A DNA stretch of 64,000 bases from Terribacillus halophilus. GTDB taxonomy: Bacteria; Bacillota; Bacilli; Bacillales; Amphibacillaceae. The notes beneath the pieces were generated by a model. The model worked only from the letters and a program-made list of their open reading frames with translations. It was not told the DNA's origin and searched no databases. Of the stretch, positions 1-8,512 are shown in pieces. Within the stretch, counting starts at the first letter, position 1. The number at the start of each line of letters is the position of its first letter. The DNA is taken from NCBI RefSeq assembly GCF_900101385.1, contig NZ_FMZB01000001.1, forward strand, positions 1 to 64,000, given 5' to 3'. The position numbers and the translations under genes are program-made.

Positions 1-141
1 AGAAAAATTAGGCTACCACACACCAAAAGAGTTTGGTGGCATGGCAGCCTAATAAGGGTGTTTTATTTGTGTCTCACATCGCTATGTCAGTCTAAGTAAA
101 CAGTTTTATTTTTCACTGTCTACTTAAAGGGGAGCATATCA
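1..141 (+). mobile_element. Right end of an IS3-family (IS150-like) insertion sequence
   Basis: The first 52 bases encode the last 16 residues of a transposase-like protein. The following about 90 bases resemble the non-coding tail of IS150-group elements, including a TTTTTCACTGTCTACTT-type stretch and a terminal segment that, read from the other strand, begins TG and contains CTCCCC then AAGTAGACA. The element would end near 141 with CA. Only the right end lies in the window, so whether the insertion is intact cannot be judged. Family assignment rests on remembered terminal-repeat style, not on a search. Confidence 0.55.
2..52 (+). CDS. C-terminal fragment of an IS3-type transposase (partial, enters from the left)
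   Basis: Reading frame 2 from the window edge gives 16 codons ending in TAA at 50-52. The residues KLGYHTPKEF resemble the LxYxTPxEF motif near the C-terminus of the rve integrase domain in IS3-family OrfB proteins, which join the transposon ends to target DNA. The gene is cut by the window boundary, so domain content, frameshift site and integrity are unknown. The short match makes the assignment tentative. Confidence 0.5.
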   Translation, partial: EKLGYHTPKEFGGMAA

Positions 142-160
142 TCTATGGAATGCCTTTTCT

Positions 161-1117
161 TTATAGTTCTACTGTCGCTTCGCCGATTCGCTTCACGCCG
201 CGAATGCGGGAAATATCCTCTGCCAGCCGTAACGCGGCCTTATCCTTTTGTTTTGCTTCGATCATGAAATCCACGGATTGACCGATATCCTTCAAATGTT
301 TGATTAACGGCATCAGAAATTCCACATCTACATAATCGGCGTGACTGCGAAAAGCCTTTTCTGATTTTGGTGAAGAGGTGTGGATTTTCGGCACATGTTT
401 GCGGTTCTGCCAAGTGGCCATGAAGCGTGGAAGAACTTTCTCCAGTGGCTCCTCTCCAGTGTGGTTCGCCATGTAATGGTGGATATCGAACATCATTGGT
501 ATCCGATGCCTTTCACATACGTCCAGGGTTTCGGTTGTCGTATAGGTTTTATCGTCATTTTCCAATGTCATTTGTGCCTTGATCGGATCAGGAAGCTGCT
601 TGATGTTTTCGTGAAAACGTTCCAGGGCCAGCTCTTTGTTTCCATATGCACCGCCGACATGGATGTTGATATATGCTTCATCTTCTAATCCCATAGCAGT
701 CAGCATATTGTAATGGTATTGCATATCTTTCACAGCATTTGAAGTAATATGCGGTTTATCGCTTGTGAAAAGGGTAAACTGATTCGGATGAAAGCTAACA
801 CGGATGCCATATTCGCGAACCAACCGTCCTATTTCTCCGTACAAGTCGGTGAAGGGTGAAAGATAGTCCCAGCCGGCTTCTTCATGGGTGGCTAGCGGGG
901 CGAGCGAGGAAGAAAAACGGTAAAGCTTGATTTGGTGAGCGATATTATAATGCAGGATTCGGATTGTGCGCTCCAGATTCTCTCTTGTCAGCGCATGCAG
1001 CTTTGCTTGCCTCTTTGCTTTCTCAAGCTTGGACCACCTGGCAAATGTCATCGTCTTTGCCGGTGAAGCTTCATATAAATTCAACGCAGTTGATACGTAG
1101 CCGAAACGGATGATCAT
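161..1117 (-). CDS. uvsE: UV DNA damage endonuclease UvsE
   Basis: A 318-residue protein of the UVDE family, a TIM-barrel endonuclease that nicks DNA immediately 5' of UV photoproducts and so starts an alternative excision repair route. The N-terminus [19 protein letters not shown], the conserved FHPNQF block, the NIHVGG block and MFDIHHY (histidine and acidic metal ligands) are all present. A longer frame reaches 1204, but the ATG at 1117 is preceded by AAAGGAGAAAATGT and matches the usual family start. The gene is monocistronic and divergent from the PspA operon. Length is normal for the family (about 300-320). It acts in the cytoplasm on UV-damaged DNA. Confidence 0.93.
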   Translation of the reverse strand: MIIRFGYVSTALNLYEASPAKTMTFARWSKLEKAKRQAKLHALTRENLERTIRILHYNIAHQIKLYRFSSSLAPLATHEEAGWDYLSPFTDLYGEIGRLVREYGIRVSFHPNQFTLFTSDKPHITSNAVKDMQYHYNMLTAMGLEDEAYINIHVGGAYGNKELALERFHENIKQLPDPIKAQMTLENDDKTYTTTETLDVCERHRIPMMFDIHHYMANHTGEEPLEKVLPRFMATWQNRKHVPKIHTSSPKSEKAFRSHADYVDVEFLMPLIKHLKDIGQSVDFMIEAKQKDKAALRLAEDISRIRGVKRIGEATVEL

Positions 1118-1251
1118 ACATTTTCTCCTTTGTGACAATCTATAGCTATTTTCCCCTTCTTTTGACGTTGGTAATCTTATTTTATCGCAGCAAAGTTCAT
1201 GCATGTCAGGCTGTACACCTGTATAATTAAAACCGAGCAGGAAAAAAGTTT

Positions 1252-1277
1252 TGAAACCTTTTGTATCCCTGCGCGTA
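1252..1277 (+). promoter_or_regulatory. ECF-type (SigW-like) promoter of the pspA operon
   Basis: TGAAAC at 1252-1257, a 16-base spacer, then CGTA at 1274-1277 followed by TA. This matches the SigW consensus (TGAAAC, 16-17 bases, CGTA) of Bacillus. It lies 35 bases before the DUF4178 gene. In B. subtilis the pspA (ydjF) operon is known to be SigW-dependent, which agrees. Confidence 0.8.
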
Positions 1278-1311
1278 TAGAAGGTACAAGATAAGAGGAT
1301 GGTGAAAGGTT

Positions 1312-1824
1312 TTGGGTATTCTTTCCCGTATATTCAAGAAAAAAGCCCCGGAGCGTCCTGCTGTGAAGGAACGTCATGCACTTTCCATCCAAGTGGGGGA
1401 CATTGTCGAATATGACTTGGTCACCTATGAAGTAGTCGGCAAAATCACATCCCGTCAAGGGAATTACGAATGGTTCGATTACCAGCTGGTGGAAGGGGAT
1501 ACAACATTATGGCTCTCTGCGGAAATGGATGACGAATTGGAACTGGGTATATATAAAAAAATCCCACTTTCGGTATCGAAACCGTATCCGAAGCAGTTAT
1601 CCCATGAAGGCCGGACTTACTATCTTGATGAGCAAGGTGAAGCCCGGGTCGTAGGTGAAGGAAGAAGCCGTAATGTGAATGGCTCGATCGTCCATTTTGC
1701 GGATTATTATGATGAAGATGAAGAGCATTTCCTGGGCCTTGAAGGCTGGGGGAGCGAGATTGAAGTCAGCTATGGCTACGAAATCAAGCCGCGTGAAATA
1801 AAAATCATTGCGGGTTCAAACTAA
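1312..1824 (+). CDS. DUF4178 domain protein, first gene of the pspA operon
   Basis: A 170-residue soluble protein, apparently all-beta, with one DUF4178-like domain: an N-terminal Lys-rich segment (FKKKAPER), then [18 protein letters not shown] and a following acidic half ([16 protein letters not shown]). The start is TTG at 1312 with GAGGATGG about 10 bases upstream. It directly follows the SigW-type promoter and is 23 bases from pspA. DUF4178 proteins recur beside PspA, DUF350 and polyamine-synthase-like genes, but no biochemical function is established. A role in envelope stress is inferred from context only. No signal peptide or membrane segment is visible. Confidence 0.85.
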   Translation: MGILSRIFKKKAPERPAVKERHALSIQVGDIVEYDLVTYEVVGKITSRQGNYEWFDYQLVEGDTTLWLSAEMDDELELGIYKKIPLSVSKPYPKQLSHEGRTYYLDEQGEARVVGEGRSRNVNGSIVHFADYYDEDEEHFLGLEGWGSEIEVSYGYEIKPREIKIIAGSN

Positions 1825-1847
1825 ATCAATTAAAGGAGCGAATTGTT

Positions 1848-2516
1848 ATGTTTAAATTTTTTAACCGAGTAAAAACAGTCGTAAGCTCAGAATTGAATGC
1901 AATGCTGGATAAAGCAGAAGATCCGGTGAAAATGCTGGATCAGTTCATGCGCGACATGGAAGCGGATATCCGTGAAGCGGAGACAGCTGTTGCCAAGCAG
2001 ATTGCCAATGAAAAGATGCTTAAACGCAAGTATGATGATGCCAAAGCTATGGCGGATAAGCGCCAGCAGCAAGCGGAGACAGCTATTGAAGCAGGCAATG
2101 ATGATTTGGCTCGTCGTGCTTTGGAGGATAAGCAGACACATCAGCAGACAGCTGATACACTTTACGCCTCTTGGGAGCGTGCATCAAGTGACGCAGCATC
2201 CATCCGTCAGAAACTGGATGAAATGAAAAAAGAATATGCTGAAATGAAACTGAAAAAAGATTCCTTGAAAGCACGTGCCGAATCTGCCAAAACACGTACG
2301 AAGATGAATCGCACAATGTCAAATATCGGCAGTGATGAATCACGCAGCGGCTTCGATCGTATGGAAGAAAAGGTACTCCAGTACGAGGCGGAGGCAGAAA
2401 CTAGCGAGGACCTTTCCAAATCGAATCGTTCCCTCGACGATGAATTTGCTGCTTTGGAGAAAAACGGTGTCGACGATGAGTTAGCTGCCCTTAAAAAGAA
2501 AATGGGTAAAGAGTAA
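1848..2516 (+). CDS. pspA: PspA/IM30 family phage-shock protein
   Basis: A 222-residue, almost entirely helical protein of the PspA/IM30/Vipp1 family. It binds the inner face of the stressed cytoplasmic membrane and oligomerises into ESCRT-III-like scaffolds. Seen here: the amphipathic N-terminal helix MFKFFNRVKTVVSSELN, the conserved block AEDPVKMLDQFMRDME at about residues 25-40, then long heptad coiled coils up to about 180. The start has AAAGGAG at good spacing. It is the second gene of the SigW-type operon, followed 94 bases later by a DUF4247 lipoprotein. Length agrees with B. subtilis PspA. Confidence 0.95.
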   Translation: MFKFFNRVKTVVSSELNAMLDKAEDPVKMLDQFMRDMEADIREAETAVAKQIANEKMLKRKYDDAKAMADKRQQQAETAIEAGNDDLARRALEDKQTHQQTADTLYASWERASSDAASIRQKLDEMKKEYAEMKLKKDSLKARAESAKTRTKMNRTMSNIGSDESRSGFDRMEEKVLQYEAEAETSEDLSKSNRSLDDEFAALEKNGVDDELAALKKKMGKE

Positions 2517-2610
2517 GCAGCCATAGCCACCGGCAGGCTGACCCTTGCGTGAAGCAAGGGTCTTCGTCTGTCTGCTGTACATAAGAAAAATGGAGAAGGG
2601 AGGAGCTTTC

Positions 2611-3264
2611 ATGAAATACTGGCTGGCAGGTATTTGCCTGTGTTTTGTCCTCACTCTGGCTGGCTGCGGTAATTCCGATGAACCGTCTGCTTCTGTCAGT
2701 GATATACCTGATGAGCCGGATAAGGAAACGGTCACTTCTGAATTTGAAAACAGTGTAGGGGAATCGATTGAAACGCTGATAGACAACAACTTCTATTTGC
2801 TCGATGTTGTTTCAGGAGATAGAAACGGCAGTGCGAATGTCTATGCAACACGTCTTTATACAGTGGACGAATTAGAAGAGCTGTTCAAGCAAGCCGAAGG
2901 TCCTGATGAAATCAGCGACAAGAAAAACGGACAGCAGATCATGATTTATGACGATGTCTTTATCACGTTGAAACCAAGTGAAGAAGATGAGGATGTCACC
3001 TTGATTGAAGTGGCAGATCGCACCTTTGTAAGGGAAAACTACTCACCGAACTATTTAAATACATTCTTTACATTTGCTCTTTTGAACTCCCTTTTCGGCA
3101 GCAACTGGAGCCAGTCTAGAATGGATACTTGTCAGAACGGCGGCTGTTATGGGGGCTATACGTCGACATATCGGTCGAATGATGACGGCGGCGGGTCAGG
3201 CGGCGGCACGACACGACGCGGAACGTCCAGCTATCGTGGCGGCGGACCAGATGCTGGTAAATAA
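2611..3264 (+). CDS. DUF4247 lipoprotein of the pspA operon
   Basis: A 217-residue predicted lipoprotein: signal peptide MKYWLAGICLCFVLTLAGCG with lipobox LAGC, an acidic linker, a compact domain of about residues 50-150 containing a TFVRENYSPNYL segment, and a low-complexity tail rich in Gly, Ser, Thr and Arg with a CxxxxC pair. The ATG at 2611 is chosen because GGGAGGAG precedes it and it begins the signal peptide; the frame stays open upstream to 2545. DUF4247 has no known function. Membrane-anchored placement outside the cell, next to pspA and DUF350, suggests a surface sensor or structural partner (inference). Confidence 0.85.
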   Translation: MKYWLAGICLCFVLTLAGCGNSDEPSASVSDIPDEPDKETVTSEFENSVGESIETLIDNNFYLLDVVSGDRNGSANVYATRLYTVDELEELFKQAEGPDEISDKKNGQQIMIYDDVFITLKPSEEDEDVTLIEVADRTFVRENYSPNYLNTFFTFALLNSLFGSNWSQSRMDTCQNGGCYGGYTSTYRSNDDGGGSGGGTTRRGTSSYRGGGPDAGK

Positions 3265-3296
3265 AGATAAACCAATAAATAAGGAGGCATAGAATC

Positions 3297-3692
3297 ATGA
3301 ATCCATTTCTATCGACGTTTTTGTATTTTGCCATCGCGGTTGTGGTCGTCATCATCGGTCTTATCATCTTTGAGCTGATCACACATAAGTACCGGGACTG
3401 GGAGGAAATCGAGAAAGGCAATACAGCAGTGGCATTGTCGATTGGCGGTAAGGTCATCGGGATCTGTCTTGTATTGTCATTCTCCATTTATCACAGCAGC
3501 GAACTTTGGGAAACGCTTATCTGGGGTGCTTATGGTGTCGTTCTTCAGATGGTTGCCTATTTCATATTCGAAGGGGTGACGAGACGTTTCTCGGTTCAAT
3601 CCAAGCTGAAAGAAAACAATATTGCTGTCGGAATTATTTCCTTGGCAGTTTCAGTCGGACTTGGATTTGTCATCGGTGCGTCCATTACGTAA
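3297..3692 (+). CDS. DUF350 integral membrane protein
   Basis: A 131-residue protein with four predicted membrane segments (about residues 5-28, 45-68, 75-95 and 108-130), the size and shape of the DUF350 (YjfL-like) family. AAGGAGG lies upstream of ATG 3297. It sits between the DUF4247 lipoprotein and the membrane-bound aminopropyltransferase-like gene, 27 bases before the latter. In other bacteria DUF350 genes occur near glutathionylspermidine-synthase or spermidine-synthase-like genes and PspA, but no activity is proven. Function unknown. Confidence 0.88.
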   Translation: MNPFLSTFLYFAIAVVVVIIGLIIFELITHKYRDWEEIEKGNTAVALSIGGKVIGICLVLSFSIYHSSELWETLIWGAYGVVLQMVAYFIFEGVTRRFSVQSKLKENNIAVGIISLAVSVGLGFVIGASIT

Positions 3693-3719
3693 GTTAATAC
3701 CAGTTCGGAGATGAAATAG

Positions 3720-5270
3720 ATGCAACAGAAAGTATCGAATAAAACGTCATTCATATATTGGGCTTCAGGTATCGTTTCGATTTGCGGTATCATTTTCGAA
3801 GTCTTATTCGGGGCTCTTGGCTCTTATATTCTCGGAGATGGTGTGAAGCAATATACACTCACCATCTCTTTGTTTTTGACTGGAATGGGGATCGGTGCCA
3901 GTGTCAGTGAACGTGTTACGAAGCGCTTGATCCTGGCATTCATTTATATCGAATTCTTCGTGGCCTTGATCGGTGGGTTTTCAAGTTTCACCATGTTCGG
4001 AATCACGGCATACACGCCCGATGGCACGGATGCATTCTATCTTTATTTCGTGACACTTATTGTCGGGGCGCTGACTGGTGTAGAGCTGCCGATCCTGATC
4101 CGTAAAGCAAATGAGATCGGGGAGACGCTCGGCCGCAGTACCGCCCGTGTCCTATTCAGTGATTATGCTGGAGGATTGATCGGCGGCCTGCTATTTGCCT
4201 TCTTGCTTCGTCCGCAGTTTGGCATCGTCAAATCGGCATTTTTAGTCGGTCTTGTCAATTTAGCAGTGGCACTCATCGTTCTCTGGCTGTTTCGTGAGGA
4301 AGTGAAGCGCGTTGCCTTGCATGCCACTGTCGGCATTGTCATTGGGATCCTTCTCATTCTTGGTGTCTTTTTCGGAGAAGAGACCGCGTTTTCCTTCGAA
4401 CAGAAACTGTATCAAGATCCGATTATCCATATGGAGCAGAGTCAGTATCAGAATATCATCCTTACCAGGAATGGGGATGACCTGCGGCTGTATTTGAACG
4501 GCGGCTTGCAGTTCAGCTCATTCGATCAGCATCGATACCATGATGCGCTCGTCCATCCGGTCATGTCTCAAGCCAAGCAGCATGATCAGGTGCTGATTCT
4601 TGGGGGAGGGGATGGTTTGGCAGCGAATGAAATCCTGAAATATGAGGATGTGCAGGATATCACGTTAGTCGATCTCGACCCTGCTGTGACTGAATTGGCG
4701 AAGACAGAGCCCAAACTGCTTGATTTGAATAACCGGTCTTTGTTAAACGATAAAGTGACCATCCATAATCAGGATGCTTTTAACTATTTGAAGGAGACGA
4801 ATCAAGTATATGATGTTATCATCGTTGATTTGCCCGATCCGAATGATGAGAGTCTGAACAAGCTTTATACCGAGGAATTCTACTCATTAGTACGCAATCA
4901 CATGGAACCCGAAGGAGCGATGATCGTCCAAGCGACCAGTCCGGTGTTTGCGACCGAGTCTTATTGGACGATTGATGAAACCATTCGAGCAACAGGGCTG
5001 GAAACGGAAAATCTGCATCTGGATGTGCCGAGCTTCGGCAACTGGGGCTTTGTCATGGCCAGCAGGAACCCAATCGATCCAGCTAAACTCGAGGTCACGG
5101 TGCCGACAGAGTACTTGAAATCATCCATGATTCCCGGCATGACTGAATTCGGGAAGGATGAAGACAGCGAGATTACCAATTCAGACGGAGAAACCGTGAC
5201 CCTCCGGCCGAATACGTTGGTGGATCCACACTTGATCGAGATTTATCAGCAGGAATGGAAGCACTACTGA
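3720..5270 (+). CDS. Membrane-anchored polyamine aminopropyltransferase (SpeE-like)
   Basis: A 516-residue two-part protein. Residues 1 to about 220 hold roughly seven membrane helices. The remainder is a spermidine-synthase fold: SAM-binding LILGGGDGLAANEIL at about 291-305, the acidic VDLDP at the end of the next strand, and the catalytic-type segment VDLPDPND near 370. SpeE enzymes move an aminopropyl group from decarboxylated SAM to putrescine. In this long membrane form the acceptor is not established. The start ATG has GGAG upstream. It is last in the pspA operon, and its stop overlaps the 3' end of the convergent Lrp gene by seven bases. Confidence 0.88.
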   Translation: MQQKVSNKTSFIYWASGIVSICGIIFEVLFGALGSYILGDGVKQYTLTISLFLTGMGIGASVSERVTKRLILAFIYIEFFVALIGGFSSFTMFGITAYTPDGTDAFYLYFVTLIVGALTGVELPILIRKANEIGETLGRSTARVLFSDYAGGLIGGLLFAFLLRPQFGIVKSAFLVGLVNLAVALIVLWLFREEVKRVALHATVGIVIGILLILGVFFGEETAFSFEQKLYQDPIIHMEQSQYQNIILTRNGDDLRLYLNGGLQFSSFDQHRYHDALVHPVMSQAKQHDQVLILGGGDGLAANEILKYEDVQDITLVDLDPAVTELAKTEPKLLDLNNRSLLNDKVTIHNQDAFNYLKETNQVYDVIIVDLPDPNDESLNKLYTEEFYSLVRNHMEPEGAMIVQATSPVFATESYWTIDETIRATGLETENLHLDVPSFGNWGFVMASRNPIDPAKLEVTVPTEYLKSSMIPGMTEFGKDEDSEITNSDGETVTLRPNTLVDPHLIEIYQQEWKHY

Positions 5271-5707
5271 TTTTCTCTTGGCAGCAGTGCCCGATAGGCT
5301 ACCGGGGAAGTCAGTACAGTAGATGTATTGAATGCCCCATATGGGATCAGCCGGTCGATCAATTCGCGCATGCCGTTCATATCAGGAACAGCTGCTTTCA
5401 GCAGGTAATTGATCGGACCTGTCACCCGGTGGCATTCGAGTACTGCTTCTTCTTGTGCAATCAGATTTTCAAACTCCAAATGGGATATCTTCAATTCACT
5501 GACTTGGATGAACAGCAGGATATCCAGGCCAACCTTCGCATGTGCCACTCGGGCAGTATAATGCTCGATGACTCCGCGCTCCTCCAATCTTGCCATCCGT
5601 TCCGATACGCTCGGTCTGCTCAAAGCAAGTTTCTTGGATAATTCACTGATCGTGATGCGTCCATCATGCTGCAGCAATTCGAGTAAAGTGCGGTCGATAT
5701 GGTCCAT
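5264..5707 (-). CDS. Lrp/AsnC family transcriptional regulator
   Basis: A 147-residue protein with an N-terminal winged helix-turn-helix (about residues 3-50, ISELSKKLALSRPSVSERMARLEERGVI) and a C-terminal RAM/AsnC ligand-binding domain (about 65-140). Such proteins form octamers that sense amino acids or related metabolites. GGAAGG precedes the ATG at 5707. It is transcribed away from the yitT-like gene, and the interval holds an inverted repeat at 5804-5824 that could be an operator. It overlaps the end of the aminopropyltransferase gene on the other strand. Ligand and targets are not predictable from sequence. Confidence 0.9.
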   Translation of the reverse strand: MDHIDRTLLELLQHDGRITISELSKKLALSRPSVSERMARLEERGVIEHYTARVAHAKVGLDILLFIQVSELKISHLEFENLIAQEEAVLECHRVTGPINYLLKAAVPDMNGMRELIDRLIPYGAFNTSTVLTSPVAYRALLPRENQ

Positions 5708-5803
5708 AAGTTACCTTCCTTTCACATTGCAGGTCAGTGCCGCATATAATTTTCATTATGAATATCAAATCAATGTATTGCCTTCAAAAACCTATTCATT
5801 TCT

Positions 5804-5824
5804 TATGTTATTTATTCTAACATA
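5804..5824. promoter_or_regulatory. Inverted repeat between lrp-like and yitT-like genes, possible operator
   Basis: TATGTTA, seven-base spacer, TAACATA: perfect 7-bp arms between two divergent genes, about 100 bases from each start. The interval is AT-rich. The divergent layout suggests regulator binding, but no assignment to Lrp can be made from sequence. Confidence 0.4.
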
Positions 5825-5910
5825 GAAAGTGAATTAACAGGATGTCGTGATTTATATGTGGCCATATAAGATTTTCAGGCTGATTTTTAACTTGGAGAGG
5901 AGCAAATCGC

Positions 5911-6522
5911 TTGCTGCAGAAGTATTTGAAAATCGTTCTCGGCTGTTTCCTGGCCAGCCTCGGCTTGTATATGCTTAAAAGTGCAGAGCTGGTAACAGGT
6001 GGAACAGCGGGACTTTCTTTAGGGTTATCTTATCTGCTGTCCATGCCTTTCGGTGTCGTTTTCTTTATCATCAACATTCCTTTCTACATCTTTTCATTCA
6101 TTAATATGGGATGGCGTTTCACTGTAACGACAATAGCATCCGTAACCATCCTGACCTTGTTTTCATTTCTTCATCCGTTTTATCCCGTCATTGAACTTCC
6201 GGGTATCGTCGCAGCGGTTGCTGGCGGCTTGATTGTCGGATTTGGCTTAATTCTTTTATTCATGAATCAAGCATCTCTTGGCGGAGCGAATATTCTCGCC
6301 TTGTTCCTGCAAAAACGATTTGGAACAAATCCAGGAACAATCAACTTTATATTTGATTTTTGTGTGGTAATGGTAAGCCTTTATTCGGTCGGTCTTATCA
6401 AAGGTATTTATTCCATACTCTCAATAGCGGTGACATCGTTTGTCATCAGTTACTTCAAAGAGAAGTTTGCCAAACCATTGCCAACACCTAAAGCAGCACC
6501 AGTTGCCCAAGCGGCAGAGTGA
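5911..6522 (+). CDS. YitT/YczE family membrane protein
   Basis: A 203-residue integral membrane protein with five or six predicted helices and the family motif ELVTGGTAGLSLGLSYL near residues 26-42; a second Gly-rich SLGGANILALF motif lies near 125. It belongs to the YczE/YyaS/YitT group, for which no transport substrate has been settled. It lacks the C-terminal soluble DUF2179 domain seen in longer YitT proteins. The start is TTG at 5911 with GGAGAGGAG at good distance. A hairpin terminator follows directly at 6524. Confidence 0.85.
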   Translation: MLQKYLKIVLGCFLASLGLYMLKSAELVTGGTAGLSLGLSYLLSMPFGVVFFIINIPFYIFSFINMGWRFTVTTIASVTILTLFSFLHPFYPVIELPGIVAAVAGGLIVGFGLILLFMNQASLGGANILALFLQKRFGTNPGTINFIFDFCVVMVSLYSVGLIKGIYSILSIAVTSFVISYFKEKFAKPLPTPKAAPVAQAAE

Positions 6523-6523
6523 C

Positions 6524-6546
6524 GAAGGAGAAATCCTTCTTTTTTT
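6524..6546 (+). terminator. Rho-independent terminator after the yitT-like gene
   Basis: GAAGGA, loop GAAA, TCCTTC, then seven T. Perfect 6-bp stem with a GNRA loop two bases after the stop codon. Confidence 0.85.
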
Positions 6547-6577
6547 AATGGTACAATCTGGCTATGGGGAATGGAAA

Positions 6578-7399
6578 ATGGACAGAGAAGTCTTAAAGCA
6601 AAAGCTTACGCAATTAAGGGTAAATGATCAGATCGACACGGCCGTTTCTATGGAAGAACTATTGTTCTCCATGCTGCCGCATATTGGTGATCACGATCCT
6701 TCTTTGCGGGATGAGCTGATATATGGTTCGGCTAGCAACTGGATAACAGAAGGATTGGTTTCTCCTAAGGTGATGAGTGAGTTACTGGTTGAGCTCCTGA
6801 CAGATCGGTATCTATTCAACGAAGAAAAATATACTAGAAGTTTTGCAACATTGTGGATTGCAGCCATTCTTTTTCGACACAGAAACAAAGCATTTCTGTC
6901 TGAGTCTGTAATAGAGAAAGTTTATCAAGCTTTGCTTGCTTATATCCAGCAAGAGACCGTCGGAGGGGGATATGATGAAACATTTGGCTGGCTGCATACA
7001 TTGGCGCATGCTGCAGATGCATTGGATGAACTGATTCTATTGACAGAGCTGACGGTCGATCATCGCCAGCAGCTTGTAAAAGCGGTGATAGATAAGATGG
7101 CTTTCCCTTACCACATCCTCTCGCATGAAGAAGATGAACGAATGACAATTGCGATCCATTCAGCCGTAAAGAATGGGCTGGATCCTGCGGTGGTCGGATT
7201 TATGGTGAAAGACAAAGCGTCGCAAGTAATTGCATGTTGGCCAGATGTAAAGGAAACGAATCTGCGTATGCGCTCAAATTTCAAGCAGTTCATCCGCAGC
7301 ATGTATTTTTGCTTCGCTGACTATTCAGCCTTGCGATCCACCTTATATGAGTGCGAACAGTTATTTTCTGGTATCTATCATCAAAAGCCTTCTTGCTGA
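6578..7399 (+). CDS. DUF2785 domain protein
   Basis: A 273-residue soluble, mostly helical protein that I assign to DUF2785 from the pattern around RDELIYGSASNWI (about 45-57), ETVGGGYDETFGWLHTLAHAAD (about 125-145, with the conserved histidines) and the closing RSTLYECEQLFSGIY. No function is established for the family; the helical repeats suggest a scaffold-like fold (inference). The ATG at 6578 is preferred: GGGGAATGG precedes it, and longer frames run into the terminator of the preceding gene. It stands alone between a terminator and the aguA gene. Confidence 0.78.
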   Translation: MDREVLKQKLTQLRVNDQIDTAVSMEELLFSMLPHIGDHDPSLRDELIYGSASNWITEGLVSPKVMSELLVELLTDRYLFNEEKYTRSFATLWIAAILFRHRNKAFLSESVIEKVYQALLAYIQQETVGGGYDETFGWLHTLAHAADALDELILLTELTVDHRQQLVKAVIDKMAFPYHILSHEEDERMTIAIHSAVKNGLDPAVVGFMVKDKASQVIACWPDVKETNLRMRSNFKQFIRSMYFCFADYSALRSTLYECEQLFSGIYHQKPSC

Positions 7400-7475
7400 T
7401 TGTTGTTGAGATACTTTTGTTATATGATAATCCCGAAAGTCTGTTTTAAAGAATCTATGATAAAGAGTGATGAAA

Positions 7476-8507
7476 ATGGAACAACATTTGACATATATTA
7501 TGCCTCCGGAATGGGAGAAGCATGAGCGTACACTGATCAGCTGGCCTGTGAAGGACTCCATGGTTTACCCGGAGGACTGGGAAGCTGTTTGTAAAGGTTA
7601 TGCAGATCTGATCCTTGCAATTGCGGAATTCGAACCGATTACTGTATTGGTGAACAAAGAGGACCATGATGCAGCGGCCGCTTATGTGGGACAAGATGAG
7701 AATGTGACATTGCTCGAAGTCTCCCATGACGATGCGTGGCTGCGTGATAATGGACCGACATTCGTCCGCGATGAAGCGGGCAAACTTGCTGGTGTGAACT
7801 GGCGTTTTAATGCATGGGGAGAAAAATATTTCCCGTGGGATCTCGATGATGCTGTAGCTCCTGCGGTCTTGCGCCACCTGGGTATCAAGCAATTGGACGC
7901 CCCATTAGTGTTAGAAGGCGGATCCATTCATGTTGATGGGGAAGGGACGCTGATCACTACCGAGGAATGTCTGTTAAACCCGAACCGTAATCCGGATCTG
8001 TCTAAAGAAGACATCGAAGCTTATCTCCGTCACTATCTTGGTATTGAAAAAGTGATCTGGCTAAAACGCGGAGTCGCTGGAGATGAAACAGACGGACATG
8101 TCGATAATATCGCTTGCTTCGCAGCGCCTGGTAAGCTGTTGCTGCAGGTAACAGATGACCCTGAGGATGAAAATTTTGAGATCACACAGGAGAATCTGCG
8201 GATTCTTGATGAGACGAAGGATGCGAAAGGCCGTCAAATCGAAGTGATTGCAGTCCAGCAGCCGCCGAAAATAACTTGGAATGACACGCGTTTGACGTTG
8301 AGCTACATCAATTTCTATTTCGTAAATGGCGGCATCATCCTTCCTGTGTTCGGCAATACCGCAAAAGGAACGGATGAGCGGGCGATCAAGCTGCTGCAGG
8401 AGCAGTTCCCTGAACGCCGGATCCGTACGATTGATGGACTGGCTATCATCAAAGAGGGCGGAAATGTGCATTGTACGACACAGCAAATGCCCGCAATGGA
8501 GGAGTGA
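7476..8507 (+). CDS. aguA: Agmatine deiminase
   Basis: A 343-residue member of the peptidyl-arginine-deiminase-like family that converts agmatine to N-carbamoylputrescine and ammonia. Visible: N-terminal MPPEWEKHERTLISWP, the DDAWLRDNGPTFV block (substrate Asp), GDETDGHVDNIACF (catalytic His) and the C-terminal EGGNVHCTTQQMP with the nucleophilic Cys near 333. Three in-frame starts exist (GTG 7467, ATG 7470, ATG 7476); AAAGAG sits eight bases before 7476. aguB follows after five bases, making a two-step agmatine to putrescine pathway. No arginine decarboxylase is present in the window. Confidence 0.95.
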   Translation: MEQHLTYIMPPEWEKHERTLISWPVKDSMVYPEDWEAVCKGYADLILAIAEFEPITVLVNKEDHDAAAAYVGQDENVTLLEVSHDDAWLRDNGPTFVRDEAGKLAGVNWRFNAWGEKYFPWDLDDAVAPAVLRHLGIKQLDAPLVLEGGSIHVDGEGTLITTEECLLNPNRNPDLSKEDIEAYLRHYLGIEKVIWLKRGVAGDETDGHVDNIACFAAPGKLLLQVTDDPEDENFEITQENLRILDETKDAKGRQIEVIAVQQPPKITWNDTRLTLSYINFYFVNGGIILPVFGNTAKGTDERAIKLLQEQFPERRIRTIDGLAIIKEGGNVHCTTQQMPAMEE

Positions 8508-8512
8508 AGTAA

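Noticed and set aside
380-688. Open frame on the plus strand inside uvsE
   Set aside because: Antisense shadow of a well-supported gene.
1177-1458. Open frame on the minus strand between uvsE and the pspA operon
   Set aside because: Runs antisense to the promoter and the DUF4178 gene, has no ribosome site and no protein character.
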